A stretch of DNA of 64,000 nucleotides from Secundilactobacillus odoratitofui DSM 19909 = JCM 15043 (GCF_001434895.1 NZ_AZEE01000002.1:1-64000); one strand, 5' to 3'. Positions 54,510 through 63,542 are shown, numbered from the stretch's first letter. Notes: generated by a model from the sequence alone, not told the origin. Numbers and translations are program-made.

Positions 54510-55505
54510 TTAAGCCAACACCTGATGCCGACTAACACCACCGTTGGCAATGGTCAAAACATCATCCAACGCAATCTCAACCATGTTTGCCACCGCTGCA
54601 TCCGAATAAAAGCCGATGTGGGGACTCACACTCACATTTGGCATCGTCAGTAGTTTAGCTAACGGCGCGTTATCCAGTGGTCGATCGGACCAATCTTGGC
54701 TGAAAATCTGGCTGTCGCCTTCAATGGTGTCAATGCCCGCGCCAGCAATTTCGCCATTTTCTAACGCCGCTACCAAGTCCGTGGCCACAACAACTGGACC
54801 GCGAGAAGCGTTAATGAAAAAGGCGGATGGCTTCATCATTTTGAAAACTTTGGCGTCGATCATGTGGGTCGTCTCAGCCGTTAACGGTGTGTGCATCGTA
54901 ACAATATCAGCGGTTTTGTAGACTGTTTCGTGATCCACGTAGGTCAGTGTATCGCCCAATTCTGGTCGGTGAATCGGATCGGCAGCAATGACCGTTGATC
55001 CCAGTGCCTTGAAAATTCTAGCGACCGCACTGCCAATTTTACCAGCACCAATGATGCCAATGGTCAGATTATGAATTTCGTTGGCCTCCAAACCGCCCCA
55101 AGTAAAATCGTGATTGGTCTCACGCGCTTGGGTGATACCAAGATGGCGAACAAGTCGCATCACGTGAGCCAGTACGAGCTCACTGACCGAGCGAGGTGAA
55201 TAAGCCGGCACATTAGTTACGACCAAGTGATTCTTAGCAGCTAGGGCCAAATCAATGATTTCATAGCCCGTAATGCGTAGCGTGATTTGTTTAATGCCAA
55301 ACGCGTGGAGCTGTTCGTAAATGGTCGGTGCTTCGACTGGAATATGTTGCTGAATCACAATACCGTCATAACCATTAGCCAGTTGAACCGTTTTCTCGGT
55401 CAATGGCACATCATTCGTGTCGACCTGAACATCTGGATGCAGACTCATCCAGTGTTTCACGGCAACCTTTTCATCTTCACGTGCATGATATAACAAGAAT
55501 TTCAA
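54510..55505 (-). CDS. D-2-hydroxyacid dehydrogenase (D-LDH-like, perhaps aryl-lactate)
   Basis: A 331-residue NAD-dependent dehydrogenase of the D-isomer family. NAD motif GIIGAGKIGSAVARI, catalytic Arg in INASRGPVVV, Glu in AGIDTIEGD and His in VSPHIGFYSD are all visible. Length matches D-lactate and D-hydroxyisocaproate dehydrogenases. The initiator is probably TTG 55505 (KFLLYHAREDE is the usual N-terminus), with AAGGAAGG upstream. It follows the aminotransferase by 21 bases under an aromatic leader, so reduction of phenylpyruvate-type 2-oxo acids is a reasonable guess. Confidence 0.88.
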   Translation of the reverse strand: MKFLLYHAREDEKVAVKHWMSLHPDVQVDTNDVPLTEKTVQLANGYDGIVIQQHIPVEAPTIYEQLHAFGIKQITLRITGYEIIDLALAAKNHLVVTNVPAYSPRSVSELVLAHVMRLVRHLGITQARETNHDFTWGGLEANEIHNLTIGIIGAGKIGSAVARIFKALGSTVIAADPIHRPELGDTLTYVDHETVYKTADIVTMHTPLTAETTHMIDAKVFKMMKPSAFFINASRGPVVVATDLVAALENGEIAGAGIDTIEGDSQIFSQDWSDRPLDNAPLAKLLTMPNVSVSPHIGFYSDAAVANMVEIALDDVLTIANGGVSRHQVLA

Positions 55506-55526
55506 AATTCTGCCTTCCTTCACTCT

Positions 55527-56696
55527 CTAGTGGGCCTGTGCGAACGCTTGAATGCGTGCAACGGCCTTTTCTAAATCTTCTGTGCTTGCGGCGTAACTTA
55601 ACCGAACGTACCCTTCACCACCGGGGCCAAATGAAGCACCTGGAATCACGGCAACTTTTGCTTCCTTAGCTAATTCGTAACAAAAGGCAACACTGTCTTG
55701 ATTCAAATTAGCTGGAATCTTCGCGAATAAGTAGAAGGCCCCCTTTGGACTAGCACATTCAAAACCAGCCTTTTGTAACCCAGCAAGTAATAGGTCGCGA
55801 CGTTGTTGGTAAATCTTACGCATGGCCACGCCATCATCCGGACCATTTTTGAAGGCTTCTTCCGCTGCGGCCTGTGCGTTAGCGGTGGCTGATGTAATCG
55901 CGAATTGATGGACTTTTGCGATTTCAGCAATCACGTCCACCGGTCCACAGATGAGGCCAATTCGCCAGCCGGTCATGGCATGTGACTTGGAAACGCCGTT
56001 CAACAATACCGTTTGTTCTGGTAGGATACTGCCCATCGAGACGTGGGTCTCGCCATAAGTCAGTTCGGAATAAATTTCGTCACTCAAAACAAAGATATCA
56101 TACTGCTTTAAAACGGCAGCTAGTTTTTCGAGATCTTCTCGACTGTAAGTGACACCAGTTGGGTTACTTGGGAAGTTTAGCACCACGGCTTTTACAGTGT
56201 CGCGGTTGGCTTCGATTGCCGCCTGTAATTTTTCGGGTGACAAGACGAACCCGTTATCAGACGTATCAACGAAAATTGGCTTAGCGCCATTTAAGATCGA
56301 CACTGGGATGTATTGTGGGAAGATTGGCGTTGGAATAATCACTGAATCGCCAGGATTTAAGATTGCGGTTAACGAACTAAAAATACCTTCCGTAGCACCC
56401 GTCGTCACTAAGATTTGCGATTCTGGATCATAGTTTAAATCGTACTTGTTTTTTAAAAAGTCGGCGGCCGCTTGACGTAACCCCGCCGTCCCACGTGAGT
56501 CCGTGTAGTGACTCTCGTTATTTTCAATACTTTGAATCGCTGCTTGCTTCACGTGATCCGGTGTGTTGAAATCCGGTTCGCCCAGGGTAAGCTTCACAAT
56601 ATCTGGTATCGTCGAGATTTCTTGATTGAACTTTAAAATTGATGATGGTTGAATCTGACTTAACTCATGCTTCATACTTTCTGATAAACGGCTCAT
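55527..56696 (-). CDS. PLP aminotransferase, probably aromatic amino acid specific
   Basis: A 389-residue fold-type I aminotransferase. NFPSNPTGVTY, LSDEIYSELTYG, the PLP lysine in NGVSKSHAMTGWRIG and YVRLSYAAS are present. It is a close paralogue of PatA at 11974-13161. The upstream leader peptide rich in Phe, Tyr and Trp argues that aromatic amino acids are its substrates or products; this is inference. ATG 56696 has AAGGAG eight bases before. Confidence 0.87.
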   Translation of the reverse strand: MSRLSESMKHELSQIQPSSILKFNQEISTIPDIVKLTLGEPDFNTPDHVKQAAIQSIENNESHYTDSRGTAGLRQAAADFLKNKYDLNYDPESQILVTTGATEGIFSSLTAILNPGDSVIIPTPIFPQYIPVSILNGAKPIFVDTSDNGFVLSPEKLQAAIEANRDTVKAVVLNFPSNPTGVTYSREDLEKLAAVLKQYDIFVLSDEIYSELTYGETHVSMGSILPEQTVLLNGVSKSHAMTGWRIGLICGPVDVIAEIAKVHQFAITSATANAQAAAEEAFKNGPDDGVAMRKIYQQRRDLLLAGLQKAGFECASPKGAFYLFAKIPANLNQDSVAFCYELAKEAKVAVIPGASFGPGGEGYVRLSYAASTEDLEKAVARIQAFAQAH

Positions 56697-56717
56697 GGCA
56701 CACACTCCTTAAAATTT

Positions 56718-56749
56718 AAAAGACCCGCACAGTTTAAACTGCACGGGTC
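56718..56749 (-). terminator. Attenuator terminator before the aminotransferase
   Basis: On the minus strand GACCCGTGCAGTTT pairs with AAACTGTGCGGGTC (one mismatch pair) and TTTT follows. The 5' arm (56739-56747) can pair instead with CTGCGTGGG at 56770-56778. Confidence 0.88.
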
Positions 56750-56840
56750 CATGATTTTCATGGTTTTAGCCCACGCAGTCGTTCACTGATCTGCGTGGTC
56801 GGTTAGCATTCATGACAAAATGCTTCTGGCTCTTCACAGA

Positions 56841-56903
56841 TCAGCTCTGGAAAAACCAAAAGTAAAATCGACTATTCAATTGAGAAATGGCATTCACGTT
56901 CAT
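56841..56903 (-). CDS. Aromatic leader peptide of the aminotransferase operon
   Basis: A 20-codon frame with GAGAGG eight bases before ATG 56903. It ends RFYFWFFQS-stop: six aromatic residues in a row, just before the stop codon. Downstream segments are mutually exclusive. Segment 1 (56835-56844, overlapping the stop) pairs with segment 2 (56786-56795) over 8 bp. Segment 2 also pairs with segment 3 through CCACGCAG/CTGCGTGG. Segment 3 (56770-56778) pairs with the terminator arm. Starvation for aromatic residues is predicted to cause antitermination. Confidence 0.87.
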   Translation of the reverse strand: MNVNAISQLNSRFYFWFFQS

Positions 56904-56980
56904 TTTAGTTACCTCTCAGAATAGATGATAGTTTTATCATAGCATTTTAATTTTGTTTGTCAAAGTCGATTTGCATAACT

Positions 56981-57030
56981 ATAAAAAAGCCACTTCCTAC
57001 AAACCGTGCAGGAAGTGGCTTTAACGACTC
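56981..57030 (-). terminator. Terminator after the GH25 gene
   Basis: AAAGCCACTTCCT pairs with AGGAAGTGGCTTT, flanked by A/T runs. Confidence 0.9.
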
Positions 57031-57043
57031 AATTAATCATACT

Positions 57044-57952
57044 TTATTCAGCTTGAACGTAGGCCTTATTAGCGGTGATATACGACCCATCCGAAAGTTG
57101 GATTCGGTAAGTCCCGCCGCTAGATTTAGCAATGGTCTTGGCCGTCAACGTGGTGTTGTACTTCACACCGGCAATCTTGCCAGTCAGGTTAGCCGTCTTA
57201 TAACGGTTGATTCCACGAGTTGCCCGAATCTTCTGGCCGGCTTTCACACTGCTCATGTAAGTAGCCTTGGTCGACTTGGTCCAGTTGGCAACCGTGCTGC
57301 TGTTTTGAATCTTGCTCAAATCAACGTGGCCGCTAATACCGGAGAGTGAACCGGTACTGGTATATTGCCACAACGCAGCGGTGTACTTCGGCTTCGCTGA
57401 TGAATACTTAGCTAACCAGGCACCATCAAACTTAGAGTAGTTGATTTTGTGTGAGGTGACGAAACTTTCATATGTGTAGTAAACCAATGGCTTGTTGGTC
57501 AGGCTACGCATCGTCTTTAACCACGCGTTGACGTAGGTCTGTTCGGAACTCTTCACACCAGATTTACGCTTCTCATTATCCAACACCAGGAACTTAGCCT
57601 TAGTACTTGAAAGTGCGTAGAATTGACGGGCATCCTTCTGGGCATCAGCCACACTGTCAAATTCCGCATAATCATATTGACCAAATGGTACACCGTACTT
57701 AGCAGCGCCATTAGCGTTCACATTCCGTTTTGTATCAATTCGATAATCTGAATCGCCTGCGTTACCGTGCTTCACACGAATAATGGTCATCTTCAGGTCC
57801 TTTGAAGCCTTTGACCAATTAATGTTACCCTGATACTGCGATACATCGGCAACCTTAGTCTTAGCAGCAAACGCCGTTGTGCTGATTGCCAGTACACTCG
57901 CTAATGCTAATGAACCCGCGAAAACTTTCTTAAATAGTTGAGTTGATTTCAT
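57044..57952 (-). CDS. Secreted GH25 muramidase with C-terminal wall-binding module
   Basis: A 302-residue exported lysozyme-type hydrolase. The signal peptide (VFAGSLALASVLAIS ... AFA) is followed by a GH25 domain (ADVSQYQGNINW, VPFGQYDYAEF, FLVLDNEKRKS with the catalytic acids, AALWQYTSTG). The C-terminal 90 residues form SH3-like repeats of the kind seen in lactobacillus wall proteins (KAGQKIRATRGINRYKTA, GTYRIQLSDGSYI). It cuts peptidoglycan in turnover or competition. A GGGGAG ribosome site precedes ATG 57952. Confidence 0.9.
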   Translation of the reverse strand: MKSTQLFKKVFAGSLALASVLAISTTAFAAKTKVADVSQYQGNINWSKASKDLKMTIIRVKHGNAGDSDYRIDTKRNVNANGAAKYGVPFGQYDYAEFDSVADAQKDARQFYALSSTKAKFLVLDNEKRKSGVKSSEQTYVNAWLKTMRSLTNKPLVYYTYESFVTSHKINYSKFDGAWLAKYSSAKPKYTAALWQYTSTGSLSGISGHVDLSKIQNSSTVANWTKSTKATYMSSVKAGQKIRATRGINRYKTANLTGKIAGVKYNTTLTAKTIAKSSGGTYRIQLSDGSYITANKAYVQAE

Positions 57953-58229
57953 ATGTTACTCCCCTTAAGTCGAATTTATTGATTACCTCCAGTGTAACCC
58001 GTTCACAAAACAGATGGAACACACCCGAATTACAGTCCATTAACAATTCTGTTACATCGCCTGAAATTATTTTGAAACAATTTGAAAATTTAGCAATCCT
58101 CACGTTTTTTCGAATTAATTTGATGACGTTCAAGAATGATACGTATCCGAACGATTCAAGATAATTGTCGCCACGCCGTTTTCCTGTCATAATGGCCGAA
58201 AACAACCCGTTACTTATGGAGGGATTATC
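57953..58229. promoter_or_regulatory. Divergent promoter region of the muramidase and mhqO-like genes
   Basis: A clear plus-strand promoter is TTGTCG (58165-58170), 17 bases, CATAAT (58188-58193). The rest is AT-rich without other recognisable signals. Confidence 0.6.
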
Positions 58230-59201
58230 ATGGCAAAAACTGATTTAATTGGCCTGCACCACGTCACCGCGATTACGTCGAGTGCACCCAAGATGTTTGA
58301 TTTCATGACTAACTTATTGGGCCTGCACCTCATTAAAAAAACCGTTAACCAAGATGACGTCTCCACCTATCACCTGTACTTTACTGATGATATGGGCACA
58401 GCTGGTACTGACATCACCTTTTTTGATTTTCCTGGCATTGATCAGGGTAAATTTGGCAAAAATAGCATCTCCCGAATTGGGTTTCGGGTGCCTAATGACG
58501 ACGCCCTGACTTACTGGGCACAGCGTTTAGCAGACGCCGGTGTTGTGACGGACGCTATTCAAACTCAGTTTGGTGCAAAAGTGTTGCCCTTTTATGATTT
58601 TGATCAGCAACGTTACCAGCTCGTTTCTGACGAACATAACGTCGGCCTTGAAGGCGGGACACCCTACCGTCAAAGTCAAGTGCCTGCTGACATGGCAATC
58701 AGTGGCTTAGGGCCAACCATCATTACCGTTTCAGAACCAGAACGGCTGGGCCGCCTCTTAGTTGACGTGATGGGCTTTACTGAGCTGGACCATCAAGACG
58801 GACAAGTTCTCTATGAACTTCACGAAGGTGGTCATGGCGCCCAGGTCATCGTTGAACGCAGTCTTATTTTACCCGATGGTATCCAGGGCTATGGTACTGT
58901 CCATCACATGGCCTTTCGTACCCATGATACTGAAAGCCTTCGTTACTGGATCGAACGGGTGCAAAACGCTGGCCTGCACGATTCCGGTTTCGTTGAACGC
59001 TTCTACTTCCAGTCTGAATACTTCCGCGCTGCCCCAGGCGTGTTATTTGAAATTGCGACGGACGGGCCTGGATTCTTGCAAGACGAAACTTACGACGAAG
59101 CCGGTGTTCACTTAGAATTACCACCATTTTTGGAAGGCCAACGTGCTGAAATTGAAGCTAACCTGGTGCCGTTTAACTCCGGCGAGGTCACTCATGACTG
59201 A
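58230..59201 (+). CDS. mhqO: Ring-cleaving dioxygenase-like VOC protein (MhqO/MhqA type)
   Basis: A 323-residue protein of two vicinal-oxygen-chelate modules. Metal-binding residues are visible in GLHHVTAITSS, TVHHMAFRT and GVLFEIATDGPGF. The arrangement and the next gene match the Bacillus mhq quinone-detoxification pair. Likely role is handling of quinones or related electrophiles in the cytoplasm. ATG 58230 has GGAGGG, and the promoter lies at 58165-58193. It overlaps the following gene by eight bases. Confidence 0.87.
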   Translation: MAKTDLIGLHHVTAITSSAPKMFDFMTNLLGLHLIKKTVNQDDVSTYHLYFTDDMGTAGTDITFFDFPGIDQGKFGKNSISRIGFRVPNDDALTYWAQRLADAGVVTDAIQTQFGAKVLPFYDFDQQRYQLVSDEHNVGLEGGTPYRQSQVPADMAISGLGPTIITVSEPERLGRLLVDVMGFTELDHQDGQVLYELHEGGHGAQVIVERSLILPDGIQGYGTVHHMAFRTHDTESLRYWIERVQNAGLHDSGFVERFYFQSEYFRAAPGVLFEIATDGPGFLQDETYDEAGVHLELPPFLEGQRAEIEANLVPFNSGEVTHD

Positions 59202-59805
59202 TATTCATGCAGCTTTTTTCTCTGGCCATACTGAACTTGCCCCCGTTTTAATGCTCCACGGCACTGGTGGTGATGAGAGTGACCTGTTACCGATTGCCAC
59301 CTTCTTGTTTCCGCAGCATCCAAAACTTGGCATCCGTGGCCGAGTTAGCGAAAACGGCAGCAATCGCTACTTCATGCGTCACACTGACGGGACTTTTGAT
59401 CTCGACAGTCTGAGTCACGAGACGGACTGGCTACTGGAAGCAATTCAAACAAAAACGACTGAACACCATCTCGACGCCAGCCGACTGATCGTCCTTGGCT
59501 TTTCAAATGGCGCCAACGTTGCGGCGTACGCGATGCTGCATAAGACAGTCCCGTTTAAGCGCGCAGTTTTATTACACCCGATGTTGATTGATCCCGCTGA
59601 AAGTGTGGCTAACCTAGCTGATACACGGGTGTTTACCAGTTACGGTGACGTTGACCCCATTGTATCCAAAGATAATTTTGATGCACTCACCGCACAATTA
59701 ACGGCGCAGCAGGCAAGCGTGGAACCATTCAAAAACCACCAATCCCACCATTTAACACAAGCTGAATTGTTGGCTGCCAAGGATTGGTTAACTAAGAATG
59801 CCTGA
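59194..59805 (+). CDS. mhqD: Phospholipase/carboxylesterase-like hydrolase (MhqD type)
   Basis: A 203-residue alpha/beta hydrolase. It shows LMLHGTGGDESDLLP (oxyanion hole), the nucleophile in VLGFSNGANVA, Asp in YGDVDPIVS and His in SHHLTQAE. Length and order match MhqD, which accompanies MhqO in quinone resistance. ATG 59194 lies inside the end of mhqO with a GAGG site, giving translational coupling. Confidence 0.88.
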   Translation: MTDIHAAFFSGHTELAPVLMLHGTGGDESDLLPIATFLFPQHPKLGIRGRVSENGSNRYFMRHTDGTFDLDSLSHETDWLLEAIQTKTTEHHLDASRLIVLGFSNGANVAAYAMLHKTVPFKRAVLLHPMLIDPAESVANLADTRVFTSYGDVDPIVSKDNFDALTAQLTAQQASVEPFKNHQSHHLTQAELLAAKDWLTKNA

Positions 59806-59825
59806 ACTATAACGATAATTAAAAA

Positions 59826-59870
59826 ATACGTCCAAGCGCAACTTTTCATTGCTCTTGGGCGTATTTATCA
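59826..59870. terminator. Convergent terminator between mhqD and ackA
   Basis: AATACG.CCAAG.GCAA pairs with TTGC.CTTGG.CGTATT, flanked by A-run and T-run; usable on both strands. Confidence 0.85.
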
Positions 59871-59875
59871 TTGTG

Positions 59876-61078
59876 TTATTTTACGACAACTTCGTCACTC
59901 ACTAATCCCCACACATCTCGCGCCATCGCCAACTCTTCGTTAGTCGGAATGAGTAAAATTGCGGTCGAACTAGCTTTTGCCTGTAACGGACCCTCTGCAC
60001 CAATTGTATTCAATTCAGGATCAAGTTGAATGCCGAGCACCGCTAATCGGTCAATAATGGCTGCCCGAATATCGGCGTCTTTTTCACCAATCCCACCGGC
60101 AAAAACAAGTGCGTCGGCGCCACCGATTTCTGTATAGTAAGCACCGACCAGTTTTACAACTTGGTTAACAAACATCTCCAATGCTAACTGTGCGCGTCGA
60201 TTATCCTTAGCAGCTGTGTGTAAGTCCCGCATATCCGACGAAACCCCGGATACACCTAATAAGCCAGATGATGCATTTAGTTCTTGAATCACCACTTCTG
60301 GTGTTTCAAGCGACAGTCGTTTCATTAAGTAGGGCACCAAGCTTGGGTCAACGTCACCACTACGCGTCCCCATCATCACACCCGTTACGGGGGTCATTCC
60401 CATTGAAGTATCAAATGGTTGACCCTGCTTAACGGCCGTGATGGAAGCACCACTACCAAGGTGCATGGTAATGAGGTTGAGCTCAGATAATGGTCGGTCA
60501 AGTTGCTCTGCCGCGCGGGCCGCTAAAAATTGATGCGAAATGCCATGCTCGCCGTAACGCCGAATCTGGTATTTTTTAGTCCATTCATACGGGATACCAT
60601 AAATTGCGGTCTTTTCTGGTAATCCGTGGAAGTAACTACTATCAAACACCGCGTACTGAGGCACACCAGGGAGCCGTTGTGCTAATAATTCGATACAACG
60701 GACTTCCAGCGGATTGTGTAACGGCGCCAGTTCACTGAGACCCTGGAGCTGATTGATTCGACTCGGTGTCAGTTTAATGGCTTCCTTAAAGACGGTGCCA
60801 CCTGCCACAACACGGTGACCAACCGCCTGAACTTCATCCAGTGTCTTGACGCCACCCACAGTAACCAGTCGTTTTAACACTCGATCAATAGCTGTGATTT
60901 CGTCAAGGGTCTCCACAACTTCCTTGGTCTTTTTGCCATTGACCGCTACTTTGACAATTGTGCCTGGTAAGTTCAAACGTTCTACTTGTCCACTTGCAAT
61001 CACCCGTTCTTTCGGCATGGTCACTAACTGCCATTTCAGTGAGGAGCTGCCGGCGTTAATCAGTAGTATTTTAGTCAT
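59876..61078 (-). CDS. ackA: Acetate kinase
   Basis: A 400-residue ASKHA-fold kinase interconverting acetyl phosphate and acetate with ADP/ATP, an energy-yielding step of heterolactic metabolism. Family signatures are LINAGSSSLKWQL at the N-terminus, GHRVVAGG, AVFDSSYFHGLPE, MTPVTGVMMGTRSGDVDP with the catalytic Arg, and FAGGIGEKDADIRAA. Length is exactly that of the family. ATG 61078 follows GGAGG. It appears monocistronic. Confidence 0.97.
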   Translation of the reverse strand: MTKILLINAGSSSLKWQLVTMPKERVIASGQVERLNLPGTIVKVAVNGKKTKEVVETLDEITAIDRVLKRLVTVGGVKTLDEVQAVGHRVVAGGTVFKEAIKLTPSRINQLQGLSELAPLHNPLEVRCIELLAQRLPGVPQYAVFDSSYFHGLPEKTAIYGIPYEWTKKYQIRRYGEHGISHQFLAARAAEQLDRPLSELNLITMHLGSGASITAVKQGQPFDTSMGMTPVTGVMMGTRSGDVDPSLVPYLMKRLSLETPEVVIQELNASSGLLGVSGVSSDMRDLHTAAKDNRRAQLALEMFVNQVVKLVGAYYTEIGGADALVFAGGIGEKDADIRAAIIDRLAVLGIQLDPELNTIGAEGPLQAKASSTAILLIPTNEELAMARDVWGLVSDEVVVK

Positions 61079-61246
61079 GGTGGTTACCTCCGTTTACCTT
61101 CATTTTACAGGATACGACCGGCAATTTCGGTAATTTCACGGAAAGGTCACACACCTTTCGAAATAAGCGCATATTTATTGAGATCATTCGTTAAATTAGA
61201 TAAGATAGAATTGTACACAAGGGATTACTTTGGAGGAGGAGATTTC

Positions 61247-62131
61247 TTGAAGTTACATCATACTAATCTTTTAACGTTTACGGCCGCCTTAATTGCTTCG
61301 GTTAGTCTACCGCTTACAACGCTTGTAACGACAGGCCACGCCGCAACTTTGTCACCGACGACCACAACGCTAAATCAGAACCGTAGTTATTACCGTGCCA
61401 ACGCGCGTCCGCTGGCACAGCACTATGAACTCGACTACGGCCAACAGACCGCTCTATCTGGTCAAACCACCACCCGCGTGTATCTGGCAAGCAACGATTC
61501 ACGTCTAAAAACCAGTGTTAAGTTAGCCATGTCTTACTGGAATCAAAAACTGGGGCGCACCGTCTTCATTCAGGGAACCAAAAACAACCATAACCTGGCA
61601 GTTACCTTAACGAATAAAAACACCTCAGCAGACGCATGGTGGCGTCCCGGAACACGTCAGATACAATTAGAAAAGGCCGACTATACGCAAAACACGAGTA
61701 AAATCAAGCGTAAGATGACAACCCACTTAACCACCAGCGCTGTGAATGCGGCCAATAAACGAATCACCCTGTACAGTCGCTCAATTGCCGGCAGCCCCAA
61801 CTACGTCTCAAAGTATAACCGTTATCGTCAGACTCAGATCAAGTCCGCCAACACTAAAATTGCCAAACAAAAGCAAACAATCAACCGTCAACGACTTGAC
61901 CTAAAAGCCCGTAGCTTTAACTATGCCGGTATCATCGCTCATGAAATGGGTCATTCTCTCGGTCTCTTACACTCACAAAACCACACCGACGCCATGTCAG
62001 CAACAAGTTCGACCCCCGAAGTTTATAACTACAGCAAGGTTAAGACCAGTAAAACTGGGTATAACCACCTTGATCGAACTGACGTGAACCGGGCGAAGTT
62101 AGCATTGAAAGTCCATGACGCCCGCTCGTAA
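61247..62131 (+). CDS. Exported matrixin-like zinc metalloprotease (paralogue 2)
   Basis: A 294-residue secreted protein. The signal peptide (LLTFTAALIASVSLPLTTL, cleavage near GHA) is followed by a domain homologous to 52406-53170: SYWNQKLGRTVFIQGTKN and ADAWWRPGTRQ. A Lys/Gln-rich helical insertion (about 150-225) precedes the zinc site IIAHEMGHSLGLLHS. The only initiator matching the strong GGAGGAGGAG site is TTG 61247. It stands alone after ackA. Substrate unknown. Confidence 0.85.
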   Translation: MKLHHTNLLTFTAALIASVSLPLTTLVTTGHAATLSPTTTTLNQNRSYYRANARPLAQHYELDYGQQTALSGQTTTRVYLASNDSRLKTSVKLAMSYWNQKLGRTVFIQGTKNNHNLAVTLTNKNTSADAWWRPGTRQIQLEKADYTQNTSKIKRKMTTHLTTSAVNAANKRITLYSRSIAGSPNYVSKYNRYRQTQIKSANTKIAKQKQTINRQRLDLKARSFNYAGIIAHEMGHSLGLLHSQNHTDAMSATSSTPEVYNYSKVKTSKTGYNHLDRTDVNRAKLALKVHDARS

Positions 62132-62474
62132 CACTTAAATTTTGTTTTCCCCCTTTGAGGCCGAGACGGTTGTCTGGGCCTTTTCATTTCGGCAACAGTT
62201 TGTACGCCTCAATCAACTTAAATCAGAAAGTTTTTTTACGGTGAAACCATACTCAATAACCCGAATTACGCCAATACTTATCTATCAATCAGTACTAAAA
62301 TGCTTCAATATTTCAAGTTGAAATACCCGCACTGCCATGTTAAGATAACTTTGACAAATCAACTTCAATCGTACATATCACCAATCAACACCTATTCACG
62401 TTTGGTGAATGCACATAGCGCTATTATTCATTAAAAAGCAGGTCACGCAATTGCGTGACCTGCTTTTTGTATGC
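62132..62474. other. Intergenic region after the second metalloprotease
   Basis: Contains a GC-rich interrupted hairpin (GGCCGAGACGGTTGTCTGGGCC) near 62158-62180 followed by TTTTC, a likely terminator for the protease, then AT-rich sequence. A strong hairpin at its right end serves the acyltransferase gene. No gene is supportable. Confidence 0.5.
62433..62468 (-). terminator. Terminator after the acyltransferase gene
   Basis: AAAAAGCAGGTCACGCAA pairs with TTGCGTGACCTGCTTTTT, almost without a loop; strong and symmetrical. Confidence 0.9.
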
Positions 62475-63497
62475 TTAGTTTAATTTTTGGGAACGAAATT
62501 GCTTAAGGACCATCCGGTAGACCCCTGCAATCAGCATCGGCACGACGAGGCCCAAAAACCATAACGCTGGAATATGATTCAAGATGGACACGTGTGACAC
62601 CACATCTATCGTTAATTGAACCATGCAGATAATTGGAACGGCAAAGCGGCCAACTGGTAATAACCAATCAAACCAACGTTTTTTCGCCAACCAATAGCAA
62701 ACAATCCCAATTGCTAACGTCATAAAAAGTGGCACAAAAGCGGCCATGTAAGGTGTCTTGATGTGATGTTCCTTTAAGACCAACTCAAAGTTCAATCCCC
62801 ATTCGTAGCGACAGTAAACCATAATCCCGTAGATCACCAATCCAGCTGTGGCATAAAACCGACCAAACTGCATTTTATCCCAGTTTTGATAAACATAGTA
62901 ACCACTAATCATCCAGAGCGTGGTCATCAAGACTAAGTCAGCTCCCCAAGGCATGTACTGGAAATGAAGAAAGCCAATCGTGCCATACATCACACTTAAC
63001 GCAAACATGGCGAGTGCAATGAACACTTGAATAGCTGGGCTGTCGACCCAACTCACCAGTAGGGTGACGATAAGCACCGTTAGGAGGTACACGGTAAACA
63101 GCCACATCAAGGTCAGGTCGCCGTCTAGCGTCTGGCCGCCATACAATAAACGTAAGAAGAAGTAGCCAGTGTAACGCCAGCTATCTTGGTGAATAAAGTG
63201 ACTAGCGAGCACCAAGAGTGCACCAGAAGCCAAGTATGTTCCCAAAATTGGCACTAGCCGCTGCACCACAAAGTGCCAAAAAGCTGCCCAAGTTCTCGCA
63301 ATCGGCGTAATTGCCACCCCGCCAATAATAAATAATAGCGGAATATCCCACCAATTTGTCACGATATATAACGTTTCACTCACATGATTAACGCTGATAT
63401 TCGGGTAAATTGCGTGGTCAAATACAATTGCCATGATTGCCACTGCCCTTACCAGCTGAACCCACTTGGGATTCGACTGCGCTTCACTTCGCGTCAT
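62475..63497 (-). CDS. Acyltransferase-3 family membrane protein
   Basis: A 340-residue polytopic protein with about ten hydrophobic segments. The family hallmark is VRAVAIMAIVFDHAIYP near the N-terminus, with the conserved Arg and His, followed by LFIIGGVAI. Such enzymes acylate cell-wall polymers or exopolysaccharides at the membrane. The target is not visible. ATG 63497 has AAGGAG nine bases before; longer frames lack a site. Confidence 0.82.
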   Translation of the reverse strand: MTRSEAQSNPKWVQLVRAVAIMAIVFDHAIYPNISVNHVSETLYIVTNWWDIPLLFIIGGVAITPIARTWAAFWHFVVQRLVPILGTYLASGALLVLASHFIHQDSWRYTGYFFLRLLYGGQTLDGDLTLMWLFTVYLLTVLIVTLLVSWVDSPAIQVFIALAMFALSVMYGTIGFLHFQYMPWGADLVLMTTLWMISGYYVYQNWDKMQFGRFYATAGLVIYGIMVYCRYEWGLNFELVLKEHHIKTPYMAAFVPLFMTLAIGIVCYWLAKKRWFDWLLPVGRFAVPIICMVQLTIDVVSHVSILNHIPALWFLGLVVPMLIAGVYRMVLKQFRSQKLN

Positions 63498-63542
63498 GCA
63501 CCATTTCTCCTTCTCTTCTCTCAATTGACGACCGTTCATCAC

